DNA from: Pseudomonadota bacterium
GTDB lineage: Bacteria > Pseudomonadota > Gammaproteobacteria > Burkholderiales > Thiobacillaceae
Assembly (NCBI GenBank): GCA_030684775.1
Contig: JAUXXW010000102.1
Coordinates: forward strand, 1 to 40,195
DNA length: 40,195 nt
Direction: 5' to 3'
Made by a program: the position numbers and the translations under genes. Positions 16,124-24,934 of this stretch are shown here, piece by piece. A model generated the notes under the pieces. The model was not told the origin of the DNA and searched no databases. It saw only the letters and a program-made list of their open reading frames with translations. Within the stretch, counting starts at the first letter, position 1. Every line of letters starts with the position of its first letter.

Positions 16124-16585
16124 TTACTTCGCCTTCTGGAAGGTGCTTTTCACCAGAACATCCACCTTGGCCTGTGGCGCATGACACTGCATACAGTTCC
16201 AGCGCCCCATGTATAGATCGCCCTTCTTCACATTGACGTAGTGGCTGGCGGGCGCGGGAATCGGCATACCCTGCGTGATCTTTTGGCCAAGCAGGTCCGG
16301 TTGAACATGGCAGTCCTTGCACAGGTTGAAGTCACGCGTGATAGGCACCATGTCTTTGGTGGTGTGCGTAATCATGGGTGGCGCCGAGTTATATGATCTG
16401 GCAACACGCTTGTTCGAGCCAGGGTCGCCACCGCCATAATTGACAACAGCCGGATCGAGAACTTCATAGACACTGGAATTGTATAAACCGAGAGAATCCT
16501 CGGAGATGGCCTGGTCCTGTACCGCGATAGCGGGCAGGGACAAGAGAGAGGCCAGTACAGCACTCAATAGCAAGGTCTTCCTCAT
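16124..16585 (-). CDS. napB: Periplasmic nitrate reductase, dihaem cytochrome subunit NapB
   Basis: This 153 aa protein is the electron-transfer partner of NapA. It has a signal peptide (MRKTLLLSAVLASLLSLPA, cleaved near residue 21) and two haem motifs, CKDCH and CMQCH, the pair typical of NapB. The segments NSAPPMITHTTKDMVPITRD and GRWNCMQCHAPQA are family-typical. The ATG at 16585 overlaps the napH stop by four bases and has AGGAGG upstream. It is the last gene of the nap operon, followed by a strong terminator. Confidence 0.96.
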   Translation of the reverse strand: MRKTLLLSAVLASLLSLPAIAVQDQAISEDSLGLYNSSVYEVLDPAVVNYGGGDPGSNKRVARSYNSAPPMITHTTKDMVPITRDFNLCKDCHVQPDLLGQKITQGMPIPAPASHYVNVKKGDLYMGRWNCMQCHAPQAKVDVLVKSTFQKAK

Positions 16586-17604
16586 TTCGTCCTCCTTTGA
16601 ACGGCAATGGCGTCCGCCTGCACATTGTGGCTGCGGATCAGGGGTTTGAAATCGAACTTCAGACTTCCTTCGGGGCAAATCGGCGAGCAGCGACCACAGT
16701 TGCTGCATTCACCGGAAAACACATAACCACGTTCATCCAGCTTCTTCAGATTGAGCACCTGCGGCTCCGGACAAATCTTGGCGCACTCGCCGCAATGCGT
16801 GCAGGTGTTCTTGTCGAAACGCACCCGAACCAGGGACGTCTTGCCGATGAGACTGTAGAAAGCCCCAAGCGGACAAAGATGGCCACACCAGCCATGTTTC
16901 AGGATCAGCAAGTCGAACAGGAAGATCGCCAGCAGCGCGGTAAAACCCAAGCCGAGGCCGAAGATGATTTCTCGGTGCATCATGCCAATCGGGCTCACCC
17001 ACTCGAAAGCGGCCAACCCGGTAACGACCGTGATGATCAATGCGGCAAGCAATACGAAGTAGCGCAGCGAGCGAGGCAAGTGGAAAAGCGCCTGTATACC
17101 CATCTTGTTGCGCAACCAGCCGGCGGCGTCAGTCACCACATTCACCGGGCAGACCCAGGAACAGAACACGCGACCGCCGATCAGGAGGTAGATACCCAGC
17201 ACAATGGCCGCGCCGATCAGGCTTTCCTGTTCGAGGACGTGGCCAGTCAGAAATATCTGCAAGGCGGCGAAGGGGTCGGTCAGGGGAATCAGGCCGATGA
17301 ACTTGGATGCCGACAAGTTGCCGGCCAGGAGCGGCACATCTTTCGCCACTTGCCAGCCCCAGTGTGCCGTACCGAAAAACAACAGCAGGAAACCAACCTG
17401 GGTAAGCCGCCGCAGCACAATGTAACGCCAAGACCACACCCGGGCGCCCCCGGAAAGGTTGTGGACCTTGTCCATGGAAGCCTGGGTATCGGCCCCGCTG
17501 AAGGGAGGCTGCGCGCTCTCAAGAAACTCGCCGGGCCGCCCCAAGTGTTTCTTGGCCCCGTCTGGGGGAGAACGCCGCGAAGCGGTGTTATCGGGGGGGC
17601 TCAT
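16582..17604 (-). CDS. napH: Quinol dehydrogenase membrane subunit NapH, with unusual N-terminal extension
   Basis: This 340 aa inner-membrane protein passes electrons from quinol to NapG. It has about four to five transmembrane helices, the cysteine motifs GRVFCSWVCPVN and CGHLCPLGAF, and two C-terminal [4Fe-4S] clusters (CTHCGECAKICPE, CSNCGRCSPICPE). The start at 17604 overlaps the napG stop (ATGA) and has GAGGGTGG upstream, so it is probably used. Residues 2-43 are Pro/Ser/Gly-rich, unlike other NapH proteins, and residues 2-21 are encoded by an intergenic-type repeat. The core alone (from Met44, at 17475) would be about 297 aa, close to the usual length. Confidence 0.93.
   Translation of the reverse strand: MSPPDNTASRRSPPDGAKKHLGRPGEFLESAQPPFSGADTQASMDKVHNLSGGARVWSWRYIVLRRLTQVGFLLLFFGTAHWGWQVAKDVPLLAGNLSASKFIGLIPLTDPFAALQIFLTGHVLEQESLIGAAIVLGIYLLIGGRVFCSWVCPVNVVTDAAGWLRNKMGIQALFHLPRSLRYFVLLAALIITVVTGLAAFEWVSPIGMMHREIIFGLGLGFTALLAIFLFDLLILKHGWCGHLCPLGAFYSLIGKTSLVRVRFDKNTCTHCGECAKICPEPQVLNLKKLDERGYVFSGECSNCGRCSPICPEGSLKFDFKPLIRSHNVQADAIAVQRRTK
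17541..17600. repeat. Repeat element inside the 5' end of napH
   Basis: Short hairpins follow one another: CCAAG/CTTGG (17541-17555), CCCC/GGGG, and CCGC-GAA-GCGG (17575-17585), ending in a G-run and ctc. This resembles a repeat that is frequent between genes in Burkholderiales and relatives (ccaagc...cttggccccct...ccgcgaagcgg...gggggct). Here it is read in frame with napH. The family match is from memory. Confidence 0.6.
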
Positions 17605-18404
17605 ATTCCACCCTCATTCAGGTAATCCATGCCCGGCGCCGTCTTGGGCACGGGAGCATCCGGCGCGGCGGCGGGCAACGCCTCGGCCGGTTTGAAGTCC
17701 TTCGTAATCTCGGTATCGAAAGTCCAGCCGAGGCGGTAGTGCTCGCCGATTCTTCCCTGCACCAACTTGTGCGGCAAAATGCGGATGGCGGCAATATCGG
17801 TGGGGCAGGCTTTCTCGCAGATACCGCAGCCGGTACAGGCATCGGAATGCACCAGCGGGATGAACATGGCGTGCCTGGAAGTCTGCCGCGGATGCGTTTC
17901 CAGGGTGATGGCCTTGCCCTTGATCGGACATTCGCGGTGGCAGATTTCGCAACGCAAGCCCTTGTAGGACAGGCAATTTTCGATGTCGATCACCGCCAGC
18001 CCCATGCGCGCATCCTCGATGCGCTTCAACTTGGGCGACAGCGCGCCGGTTGGACAGGCCTTCATGCAGGGGATGTCCGGGCACATGATGCAAGCACCGG
18101 TACGTGGCTCGAAAAACGGCATGCCGATGGGTAAGGCGCCGCCGGCCGGCTCCAGTTTCAGGATAAGAGGCGGGCAGTCGATCACGCATTGTCCACACTT
18201 GATGCAAGCTGCGTTGAAGTCATTCTCCGCCAGCGCCCCAGGCGGACGCAGGGCGTAAGGAGCGGCGCGCGCTTCGTTGCGCAGCATGTAGCCCCACAAG
18301 AGTCCACCGGTACCGGCGATCGCGGCGCCTTGCGCCAACTTCACCAGAAAATCACGGCGGGAAGAAGTCAGGCCACTAGGGCCCTGGTCTGCCATTTCTT
18401 TCAT
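17601..18404 (-). CDS. napG: Ferredoxin-type protein NapG
   Basis: This 267 aa periplasmic iron-sulphur protein is exported by the Tat system (SRRDFLVKLAQGAA near residue 16). Four cysteine clusters match the four [4Fe-4S] centres of NapG: CIKCGQCVIDCP, CIMCPDIPCMKACP, CEICHRECP and CTGCGICEKACP. It receives electrons from NapH and hands them to the NapAB complex. The start is an ATG at 18404, with an alternative three codons later. Its stop overlaps the napH start. It is separated from napA by a 157-base gap containing a palindromic repeat. Confidence 0.95.
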   Translation of the reverse strand: MKEMADQGPSGLTSSRRDFLVKLAQGAAIAGTGGLLWGYMLRNEARAAPYALRPPGALAENDFNAACIKCGQCVIDCPPLILKLEPAGGALPIGMPFFEPRTGACIMCPDIPCMKACPTGALSPKLKRIEDARMGLAVIDIENCLSYKGLRCEICHRECPIKGKAITLETHPRQTSRHAMFIPLVHSDACTGCGICEKACPTDIAAIRILPHKLVQGRIGEHYRLGWTFDTEITKDFKPAEALPAAAPDAPVPKTAPGMDYLNEGGI

Positions 18405-18429
18405 CCATTAAACAAGTACTGGTTCAGGC

Positions 18430-18539
18430 CGGGGTGAGGAAACGTGTACCGCCCCCTCACCCCGACCCTCTGGTAGAACAGCCGGCCAATCGACCAAGCT
18501 GGCAATAACGCCTGCCTGGTCGCTGGTTAGCCCAGAGGG
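18430..18539. repeat. Palindromic repeat between napA and napG
   Basis: A perfect 10-base inverted repeat, CGGGGTGAGG (18430-18439) with CCTCACCCCG (18455-18464), is followed by CCCTCTGG (18466-18473) pairing with CCAGAGGG (18532-18539). The ccctcaccccgaccctct motif is found in many intergenic repeats. It breaks an otherwise tightly packed operon and may lower napGHB transcription relative to napDA, or protect the napDA mRNA end. Confidence 0.7.
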
Positions 18540-18561
18540 GGGAAAAGGTTAACTTTCTACA

Positions 18562-21327
18562 TCACGCCTTGTAGATCTTCACCGAGCACTTCTTGTAATC
18601 GGTCTCTTTCGAGAGCGGACAAGTCGTGTCGAGGGTGACCTTGTTGATCAGCACACCCTCGTCGAACCAGGGCACGTAGACCATTCCGCGCGGCATGCGG
18701 TTGCGGCCACCGGTTTCCAGGCGAACCTTGACCTTGCCGCGGCGCGACTCGATCCAGACCAGATCGTTGCGCTTGAGGCCCTTGGCTTCGGCATCCTTGG
18801 GATGAATCCAGCACACGGCGTTGGGCACGGCGCGGTGCAGTTCGGGCACGCGGCGAGTCATGGTGCCGGAGTGCCAGTGTTCCAGCACTCGACCGGTACA
18901 CAGCCAGAGGTCGTAGTTGGCGTCCGGTTTCTCGACTGGCGAGGCATAGGGTCGGAAGTAGATCTTGGCCTTGCCGGAGATGTCCACGGTCTTGTCGGGA
19001 CCGCTGTTCTTGTCCAGGTCGCCCGTCATCATCTTCTGGCCATTGTTGCCGTAGAAGTCGAAGCCCGAACCTTTCTTGACGTAGGGGTCGTACTCTTCGT
19101 TGTTGCGCCATTGGGTTTCCACCCACTTGCCATCCTTCTCGACGACAGGCCATTTCAGGCCACGCACTCTGGCGCCGTGATAGACATCGAACGGCGCCAG
19201 GTCATGCGCCTTGCCATTGCCGAACTGGCGGTATTCCTCGAACAGCGCCTTCTCGGGGAACCAGCCGTCCTTGAGAAGATCGGCGATATGGTTGCCGTGG
19301 CCGCTGGCGACGGCATTGTCGGGCCACTTGTACTTTTTGTTCTCCGGGGTGGCGAACAGCACGTCGTAGAGCGTGGATTCCGGCGTGTAGCCCATCTTCA
19401 CCGCTTCATCGAGCACGCTGGGCAGCTTGCCATCTTCGAAACCGTCGGCCTTCAGGCCCGGAATCTTCTGCTCGCCCCAGACATCCTTGAGCTTGAAACG
19501 CTTGGACAATTCCAGCGTCATCCACAAGTCACCTCGCGCCTGGCCGGGAGGCAGAATCTGCTGGCGCCAGACCTGGGTGCGACGCTCGGCGTTGCCATAA
19601 GCGCCCCATTTCTCGTTGATCATGGCTGCGGGCAGGATCAGGTCGGCCACCTTGGCGGAAACGCCAGGATAGGCATCGGCGACGACGATGAAGTTGTTCA
19701 TCTCGCGCGCGCCCTTGATCCAGTGGTTGACGTTGGCGGTGTTCTGCCAGGGGTTGTTCACCTGGGTCCAGGAGAACAGGATATTGCCGTCTTCCAGATC
19801 GCGCATGATCTTGACAAAGTGGCTGCCCATCTGCGGATTGATGGTCTTGGCCGGCAGCTTCCAAAGCTTCTCGGAAATCGCCCGGTGTTTCGGGTTCATC
19901 ACCACCATGTCGGAAGGCAGACGGTGGGCGAAGGTGCCCACTTCACGCGCCGTGCCGCATGCGGAAGGCTGGCCGGTCAGAGAGAAAGCGCCGTTGCCGG
20001 GCTTGCACTGGCGACCGGTGAGCAAATGGTTCATGTAGGCCTGCTCGTTGACCCAAGAACCACGCTGGTGCTGGTTGAAACCCATGGTCCAGTAGGACAC
20101 GACCTTGCGGCCTTTGTCACAGTAGAGGTCGGCCAATTGTTGCAACTTGGCTTTGAAATCAGCCATCGACTCGTCCGGGTCACCCTTGGCGACTTCGGCC
20201 ACGAAATCCAGTGTGTAAGGCTCCAGACCGGCCTTGAAATCCTCGAAACTGATCGCCCAATCCTTCATCGCGGAACCGGTGCTCTTCTGCTCCACCACCT
20301 CGCCCTCCTTCTTGCGCTGGGCGATGGCTTCCCATTTGTCGAGCACACGCACCTTCTCGTTTTTGACGATTTCCATCTCGGCGGCTGAGTGATATTTCTC
20401 GGCGTCCTTGGGGCGGAAGCCATAGCCGATGTCGTAGGGGCCAGTGGCGAACACGGTGTGCTTCTTGACGAAATCGTGGTCGATGGCGTCGCGTTTGACG
20501 ATCTCGCGAGCGATGTAGTTCTGGATCGCTAGGTCGCCGCTGGGCGCGAAAATGATTTCCAGGTCGGCGATATCGGAGGACATGTTGCCGTACACCGACA
20601 GGTTCACCACTTTCATCTTGGAGTGGGTCAGACGCCGGTCGGTGATGCGCGACCACAGGATGGGATGCATCTCGGCCATGTTGGCGCCCCACAGCACGGC
20701 GGTATCGGTGTGCTCGATGTCGTCGTAGTTGCCCTGCGGTTCGTCGATACCGAAGGTCTGCATGAAAGCGACCACGGCGGAAGCCATGCAGTGGCGGGCG
20801 TTGGGGTCGATGTTGTTGGAGCGGAAGCCGGCCTTCATCAACTTGGCGGCGGCATAGCCCTCATGGATGGTGTACTGACCGGAGCCGAAGATGGAAATGC
20901 CGTGCGGGCCTTTTTCCTTCATGGCCCAACGCATCTTCTCCTCCATGATGTCGATCGCCTGTTCCCAGGAGACAGGAACGAACTTGCCTTTCTTGTCGAA
21001 TTTTCCGTCGGTCATCCGCAGCAGGGGCTGCGTCAGACGGTCCTTGCCGTAATTGATCTTGCCGTTGAAGTAGCCCTTGATGCAGTTCAGGCCCTTGTTC
21101 ACGGGTGCATCCGGATCACCCTTGGTGGCGACGATGCGGCCGCCCTTGGTAGCCACCATGATGCCGCAACCGGTTCCACAGAAACGACAAACGCTTTTGT
21201 CCCATTGCCAACCCGACTCACCCGCTTTGACGGCGGCCTCTGCCTGTTTGGAAAGGGGTATACCTACCGTGGCGGCAGTAGCACCGGCAACGCTGTTTTT
21301 CAGAAAATCACGACGCGAAAGTCCCAT
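18562..21327 (-). CDS. napA: Periplasmic nitrate reductase catalytic subunit NapA
   Basis: This 921 aa molybdoenzyme reduces nitrate to nitrite in the periplasm. It has a Tat signal (SRRDFLK, residues 4-10), a [4Fe-4S] site (Cys47, Cys50, Cys54, Cys82) and the molybdenum-coordinating Cys180 in [13 protein letters not shown]. The C-terminal molybdopterin-binding segments ([19 protein letters not shown]) are present. The protein is much longer than the 829 aa E. coli enzyme and closer to the about 920 aa form known from Campylobacterota; extra segments include one near residues 320-390 and another near 735-790. TAGGAGG lies six bases before the ATG. It is the second gene of napDAGHB. Confidence 0.96.
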   Translation of the reverse strand: MGLSRRDFLKNSVAGATAATVGIPLSKQAEAAVKAGESGWQWDKSVCRFCGTGCGIMVATKGGRIVATKGDPDAPVNKGLNCIKGYFNGKINYGKDRLTQPLLRMTDGKFDKKGKFVPVSWEQAIDIMEEKMRWAMKEKGPHGISIFGSGQYTIHEGYAAAKLMKAGFRSNNIDPNARHCMASAVVAFMQTFGIDEPQGNYDDIEHTDTAVLWGANMAEMHPILWSRITDRRLTHSKMKVVNLSVYGNMSSDIADLEIIFAPSGDLAIQNYIAREIVKRDAIDHDFVKKHTVFATGPYDIGYGFRPKDAEKYHSAAEMEIVKNEKVRVLDKWEAIAQRKKEGEVVEQKSTGSAMKDWAISFEDFKAGLEPYTLDFVAEVAKGDPDESMADFKAKLQQLADLYCDKGRKVVSYWTMGFNQHQRGSWVNEQAYMNHLLTGRQCKPGNGAFSLTGQPSACGTAREVGTFAHRLPSDMVVMNPKHRAISEKLWKLPAKTINPQMGSHFVKIMRDLEDGNILFSWTQVNNPWQNTANVNHWIKGAREMNNFIVVADAYPGVSAKVADLILPAAMINEKWGAYGNAERRTQVWRQQILPPGQARGDLWMTLELSKRFKLKDVWGEQKIPGLKADGFEDGKLPSVLDEAVKMGYTPESTLYDVLFATPENKKYKWPDNAVASGHGNHIADLLKDGWFPEKALFEEYRQFGNGKAHDLAPFDVYHGARVRGLKWPVVEKDGKWVETQWRNNEEYDPYVKKGSGFDFYGNNGQKMMTGDLDKNSGPDKTVDISGKAKIYFRPYASPVEKPDANYDLWLCTGRVLEHWHSGTMTRRVPELHRAVPNAVCWIHPKDAEAKGLKRNDLVWIESRRGKVKVRLETGGRNRMPRGMVYVPWFDEGVLINKVTLDTTCPLSKETDYKKCSVKIYKA

Positions 21328-21345
21328 CTCAGCCTCCTAGCTCGA

Positions 21346-21669
21346 TCAACTATTCAAATATGCCGGTACGGCACAGGTTTCGAATCCATCCTGCTGCTCA
21401 ATCAACTCCGGCGGCATGGCTTCGTAAATGCGTTCATCCTCGGCAAGATAGTGGTAGACCATCTCCGCCATGATGACGTGGGGAATCGCCTTGATGCGTT
21501 TCACACCTTCAATCTCGGCATGGATGTCTTCCGCTTCCTGCACCGCGACGATGCGACCGGTAGTTTCATCCACCTGATGCACCTCCACGCCATCGAGTGC
21601 GTTCAGGGAAGCGACCACCTGCTCGCGGCTCCCCGGTTGGGCTACCACCAAAATGCCTGACAAATTCAC
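21346..21669 (-). CDS. napD: NapD chaperone for NapA maturation
   Basis: This 107 aa cytoplasmic chaperone binds the NapA Tat signal peptide and prevents premature export. It has the ferredoxin-like NapD fold: MNLSGILVVAQPGSREQVVA, LDGVEVHQVDETTGRIVAV and VIMAEMVYHYLA. It starts with GTG at 21669, with AAGGAG seven bases upstream. It is the first gene of the operon and lies about 68 bases from the centre of an FNR/DNR box shared with the divergent regulator gene. Confidence 0.93.
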   Translation of the reverse strand: MNLSGILVVAQPGSREQVVASLNALDGVEVHQVDETTGRIVAVQEAEDIHAEIEGVKRIKAIPHVIMAEMVYHYLAEDERIYEAMPPELIEQQDGFETCAVPAYLNS

Positions 21670-21730
21670 AGCGTTACTCCTTTGGGGTTAGATGCGGGGC
21701 AAATCCTGACAACGCTGTCCTTTATTTACT

Positions 21731-21744
21731 TTGACAAAGATCAA
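21731..21744. promoter_or_regulatory. FNR/DNR-type box between napD and the divergent regulator
   Basis: The sequence TTGACAAAGATCAA matches the TTGAT-N4-ATCAA consensus at nine of ten fixed positions. On the plus strand a -10-like CTTAAT lies exactly 22 bases past the box (21767-21772), the class II spacing for FNR-type activators. On the minus strand a weaker CAGGAT lies at the same spacing (21703-21708), placing a start about 27 bases before napD. Both divergent genes are therefore likely controlled from this site. Confidence 0.8.
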
Positions 21745-21799
21745 GTTTAGCGCAGGCTTTAAGTGTCTTAATCTCGCACCCCGAAACAGGAGCAGTCAT

Positions 21800-22489
21800 T
21801 TGATCCAGGAAACTCGTCACTCAGTCGCTGAAATTCTGTCCCGCCAACCCATGTTTCGAGGCCTGAGTCCGGATGAATTGCAGCAGATAGCTTCGGGTTG
21901 CCGGGAATTCCGCGTCAGGAAGAACGAGGTACTGTTCCAAAAGGGTGACGAGGCCCTTGGCCTGCATGTGCTGGTAATGGGCCAGGTCAAACTGGCCATC
22001 CCCTCGGCGAGTGGCGTGGAAAAGGTCGTGCACATGTGCGGCCCCGGTAGCACATTCGGCGAAGCGGTGCTGTTCCTGGAGCGCCCCTACCCGGTGACGG
22101 CCCAGTCCACGGTGGATGGCATCATTCTGCTGATCGCCAAGCGAACGCTGCTGGATGCAATGGACGCCAGTCCGGCGCTCTCGCGCAAGATGCTGGCCAG
22201 TCTGTCGGTGCGCCTGCACGAACTGCTCGACGACATGGAAACCTGCACCCTGCGCACCAGCGCGCAGCGGGTAGTGTGTTTTCTTACTCAATCCATACCC
22301 GCGATGGATGAAAATCGATGCGATATCCATCTGCCCGCCAGCAAGCAAACCATTGCCTCGCAACTCAATCTGGCCCCGGAAACCCTATCACGTGTCCTTG
22401 GCCATCTCTCCGAAGCCGGCCTGATCAAGGTCAAGGGCCGCACCATCACCATCCTGGATTGCCAAAAACTGCGCACTTTCACTGCGTAG
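21800..22489 (+). CDS. DNR-type Crp/Fnr regulator, divergent from nap
   Basis: This 229 aa regulator has a beta-roll domain (VRKNEVLFQKGDEALGLHVL) and a winged helix with recognition motif APETLSRVLGHLSEAG (Glu194, Ser197, Arg198), the pattern that reads TTGAT half-sites. The N-terminal FNR cysteine cluster is missing, which points to the DNR/NNR branch that senses nitric oxide with haem. I chose the TTG at 21800 because AGGAG lies seven bases upstream; a longer TTG start at 21731 falls on the regulator's own box. It probably regulates nap and itself. It converges with the phosphopantetheinyl transferase gene. Confidence 0.88.
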   Translation: MIQETRHSVAEILSRQPMFRGLSPDELQQIASGCREFRVRKNEVLFQKGDEALGLHVLVMGQVKLAIPSASGVEKVVHMCGPGSTFGEAVLFLERPYPVTAQSTVDGIILLIAKRTLLDAMDASPALSRKMLASLSVRLHELLDDMETCTLRTSAQRVVCFLTQSIPAMDENRCDIHLPASKQTIASQLNLAPETLSRVLGHLSEAGLIKVKGRTITILDCQKLRTFTA

Positions 22490-22496
22490 GCTGCCA

Positions 22497-23120
22497 TCAC
22501 TTCAACCTGACGGACGATGGAGAATGCAATTTCAGGCATAGCGTGCAATCTGTCCGGGCAACCAGGGCGGCGAGAAAATCCACACCAGGCCAAAAATACC
22601 GAGACCGCAGACCACTCGCGTGAAACGCAAGCGGCATGGGGCGCCCGTAGAGTTTGAATATCGCCTCCTTGAGAGTCCATATCCGGTAGAAGCCGTCGCT
22701 TCGCTCAGACATGGGGAGCGACAGAAAATGGTGAAACTCCTCCGGACCGCAAATTTGTTCGGCCAGGGCGACAAAGTCGCGTTCACGGCAATATTCCACG
22801 TCGAGACCAACCGCCACGGGTGCAATGGCGCAGGCGACCAGTTCCCGTGAGTGGGACAGACTGATTTCAGGCGCACCCACACCGACCAGGCACGGTTTGC
22901 CAGATGCCGCGTCGAGTATCCATCCCTCCGCGACGGCGCCGTGTTTATGCAGCAACGCATGACGAAGCAGGGAACGCCCCAGGATGAACTGCTCGCGACG
23001 ACGCGGATGGGTGATGCGAGCCAGACGCTCCATACAGTCCCGGCCCAATTGTTCAACCATCTCATCGCAGTCATGGTCATGGATATCGGCGATAAATACG
23101 TCCACTTCCGTGGTCTTCAT
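22497..23120 (-). CDS. 4'-phosphopantetheinyl transferase (Sfp type)
   Basis: This 207 aa enzyme moves the phosphopantetheine arm of CoA onto a serine of carrier proteins. The magnesium motif GLDVE (Asp107, Glu109) and WTLKEA (Lys151, Glu152) are intact, as is ISLSHSRELVACA. It is transcribed away from the aryl polyene cluster and probably activates the two ACPs encoded there; APE clusters often carry such a gene. The ATG at 23120 has GGAAA eight bases upstream. The stop lies seven bases from the stop of the convergent regulator gene. Confidence 0.92.
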   Translation of the reverse strand: MKTTEVDVFIADIHDHDCDEMVEQLGRDCMERLARITHPRRREQFILGRSLLRHALLHKHGAVAEGWILDAASGKPCLVGVGAPEISLSHSRELVACAIAPVAVGLDVEYCRERDFVALAEQICGPEEFHHFLSLPMSERSDGFYRIWTLKEAIFKLYGRPMPLAFHASGLRSRYFWPGVDFLAALVARTDCTLCLKLHSPSSVRLK

Positions 23121-23213
23121 GGTTAATTTCCACAAAAGGCATTTCGGATAGAATCGCCCGGTTTTTCACAATAAATCCTGCTATTCAAGGGAAAAAGGGA
23201 GTACCAACACTAA

Positions 23214-23372
23214 CAGCCTGTCGGACTTTGGAATCGTCGGCTGCAAATCGACCACAGCGGTCCGTTTTTCGCCGGCTTCTAGCCCCATAGTTCGACTATG
23301 CGGCTGCGAATCCGGCAAAAACCAGCCTCGCTGGGGCCGATTTTCGCTATCGACGACCAAAGCCCGAGAGGC
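23214..23372. repeat. 160-base imperfect palindrome upstream of the APE cluster
   Basis: The element is centred on CATAG-TTCGA-CTATG (23286-23300). The outer ends CAGCCTGTCGGACTTTGG and (reverse strand) CAGCCTCTCGGGCTTTGG match at 16 of 18 positions, and pairing continues across the arms at roughly three-quarters identity. It resembles a miniature transposable or long REP-type element with no coding capacity. It occupies most of the space between the transferase gene and the first APE gene, so the cluster promoter may lie inside or before it. Confidence 0.75.
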
Positions 23373-23397
23373 TGCTAGGGCGGGGCTCCAGAACGTC

Positions 23398-24147
23398 ATG
23401 CATATGAACATATCCGCCCGCGCCGCGTGGGCTCCCGGTCTTGGCGACCTCACCGCGTGGCGATCCTGGCCAGACGATACGCCGCACCCGCAAGGGGCAA
23501 GTCTGATTACGACTCCACTGCCACTGGACGATGGCTCGGCGCCGGACATTCGTTTCGTCGATGCTCTATTGCGCCGCCGCCTGGGACGGCTATCACGCAT
23601 GGCGCTGCACGTTGCAGAAGCGGCATCGACGGGAATGCCATCGCTCCCGACCGTATTCGCCTCGCGCCACGGCGAACTGTCGCGAACGGTGGGAATTCTG
23701 CATGCGCTGGCCGCCGACGAAGCCCCCTCCCCCACTGCCTTCAGCCTCTCTGTACACAACTCCGCCGCCGGCATTCATGCCATCGCCCGCGCTGATCACT
23801 CGCCCGCCACGGCACTGGCCGCCGGCGAGGAAACCCTGCTCTGGGCCTTGCAGGACGCGGCCGTCCGCCTGGCCGCCGATCCCGATTCGGCGATCCTGCT
23901 GGTCTATGCCGATGAACCCCTGCCCGGCGAATACCAAGCGTTTTCCGCCTCCCGCGAGCCGGCCCATGCAATCGCCTTGTTGCTGCGATCCGGCGCGGGC
24001 TTGCGGCTGGAATGGAACGAGAACACGAGCCATCAGCCCTCTCGGGAACCCCTTTCCCTGATGCTGCTGGCACACCTGCTGGGGCGGCAAGAAGACATCG
24101 TCTGGCATGGCGAGCGGCTGTCCGTACATGGCCATAACCATGTTTGA
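23398..24147 (+). CDS. apeC: Ketosynthase-like chain-length factor, ApeC-like (first APE gene)
   Basis: This 249 aa protein matches the short beta-ketoacyl-synthase-like family (Ketoacyl-synt_2). It has the half-thiolase elements RFVDALLRRRLGRLSRMAL and SLSVHNSAAGIHAIA. The active-site cysteine of ketosynthases is replaced (HNSAAG), so it should not condense on its own. In the E. coli APE system a protein of this kind pairs with the ketosynthase ApeO as a KS-chain-length-factor heterodimer, so it probably pairs with the ketosynthase at 36379. The start may be the ATG at 23398 or 23404. The stop overlaps the next gene. Confidence 0.82.
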   Translation: MHMNISARAAWAPGLGDLTAWRSWPDDTPHPQGASLITTPLPLDDGSAPDIRFVDALLRRRLGRLSRMALHVAEAASTGMPSLPTVFASRHGELSRTVGILHALAADEAPSPTAFSLSVHNSAAGIHAIARADHSPATALAAGEETLLWALQDAAVRLAADPDSAILLVYADEPLPGEYQAFSASREPAHAIALLLRSGAGLRLEWNENTSHQPSREPLSLMLLAHLLGRQEDIVWHGERLSVHGHNHV

Positions 24148-24934
24148 GCGGGCGAACTATCTCTGGCGGCTGGGTGTGACCGGCGCCTGTTTCGCCTTGT
24201 TCAGCATCGGCGGCTCGCTGCTCACCGCCCTGGTATTCCCGCCACTACGCCTGTTGCCGGGTGGCGAGCCCCACCGCAACCGGCGGACCCAGGCGCTGAT
24301 TCAACGCTTCTTCTCCTTGTTGATTGGCCTGCTGCGCGGATTGGGCGTCATGCGCCTGGAATTGCACAACGCCGAGGCCTTGAGTCGCTGCCGCAACATG
24401 CTGGTGTTCGCCAATCATCCCAGCTACCTGGACGTCGTCGTGATGCTGTCGTTGATGCCGCGTTCCTCCTGCGTGGTCAACAGCCGTCTCTGGGGCAGCC
24501 CGTTCTGGGGCGGCGTGGTGCGCGCCGCCGGTTACATCCGCAACGATGCGCCGGAAACCCTGGTGGACGACTGCGTCGCGGCGCTGGAGGGTGGCGAGCC
24601 CCTGATCATCTTCCCCGAAGGTACCCGCAGCGTGCCTGGGCGCCCGCTTCGCATGTCGCGCGGCGCCGCCCACATCGCATTGAGAAGCGGCCGCGACATT
24701 CTGCCGGTGGTGCTCACCTGCGACCCGCCGACCCTGACCAAAGGCATGCCCTGGTACCACATCCCACGCCGCGCCTTCACCTTCCGCCTGGAAGTCGGCT
24801 CGCCGCTCAAGGTGTCGGACTGCGTCGATCTCGATGAACCGGCCAGCCTCGCCTCGCGCAAACTCACCGCTTATCTGGAAAACTATTTCACAAGGGAACT
24901 GAATCGCCATGAATGTCGCAACCAACGAACTTGA
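24128..24934 (+). CDS. 1-acyl-glycerol-phosphate-type acyltransferase (LPLAT)
   Basis: This 268 aa membrane-associated acyltransferase has the catalytic HX4D motif (His97-Asp102, NHPSYLD) and FPEGTRS at residues 162-168. An N-terminal hydrophobic helix (residues 15-40) anchors it. In aryl polyene clusters such enzymes attach the polyene acyl chain to a lipid or membrane acceptor. The start could also be the ATG at 24140. It overlaps both its neighbours by about 20-26 bases. Confidence 0.88.
   Translation: MAITMFERANYLWRLGVTGACFALFSIGGSLLTALVFPPLRLLPGGEPHRNRRTQALIQRFFSLLIGLLRGLGVMRLELHNAEALSRCRNMLVFANHPSYLDVVVMLSLMPRSSCVVNSRLWGSPFWGGVVRAAGYIRNDAPETLVDDCVAALEGGEPLIIFPEGTRSVPGRPLRMSRGAAHIALRSGRDILPVVLTCDPPTLTKGMPWYHIPRRAFTFRLEVGSPLKVSDCVDLDEPASLASRKLTAYLENYFTRELNRHECRNQRT

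Noticed and set aside
18802-20388. 528-codon plus-strand open frame
   Set aside because: It is antisense to napA, whose motifs and ribosome site are clear.
21731-21799. Extended TTG start for the Crp/Fnr regulator
   Set aside because: The region holds the FNR/DNR box and -10-like sequence; the TTG at 21800 has a good ribosome site.
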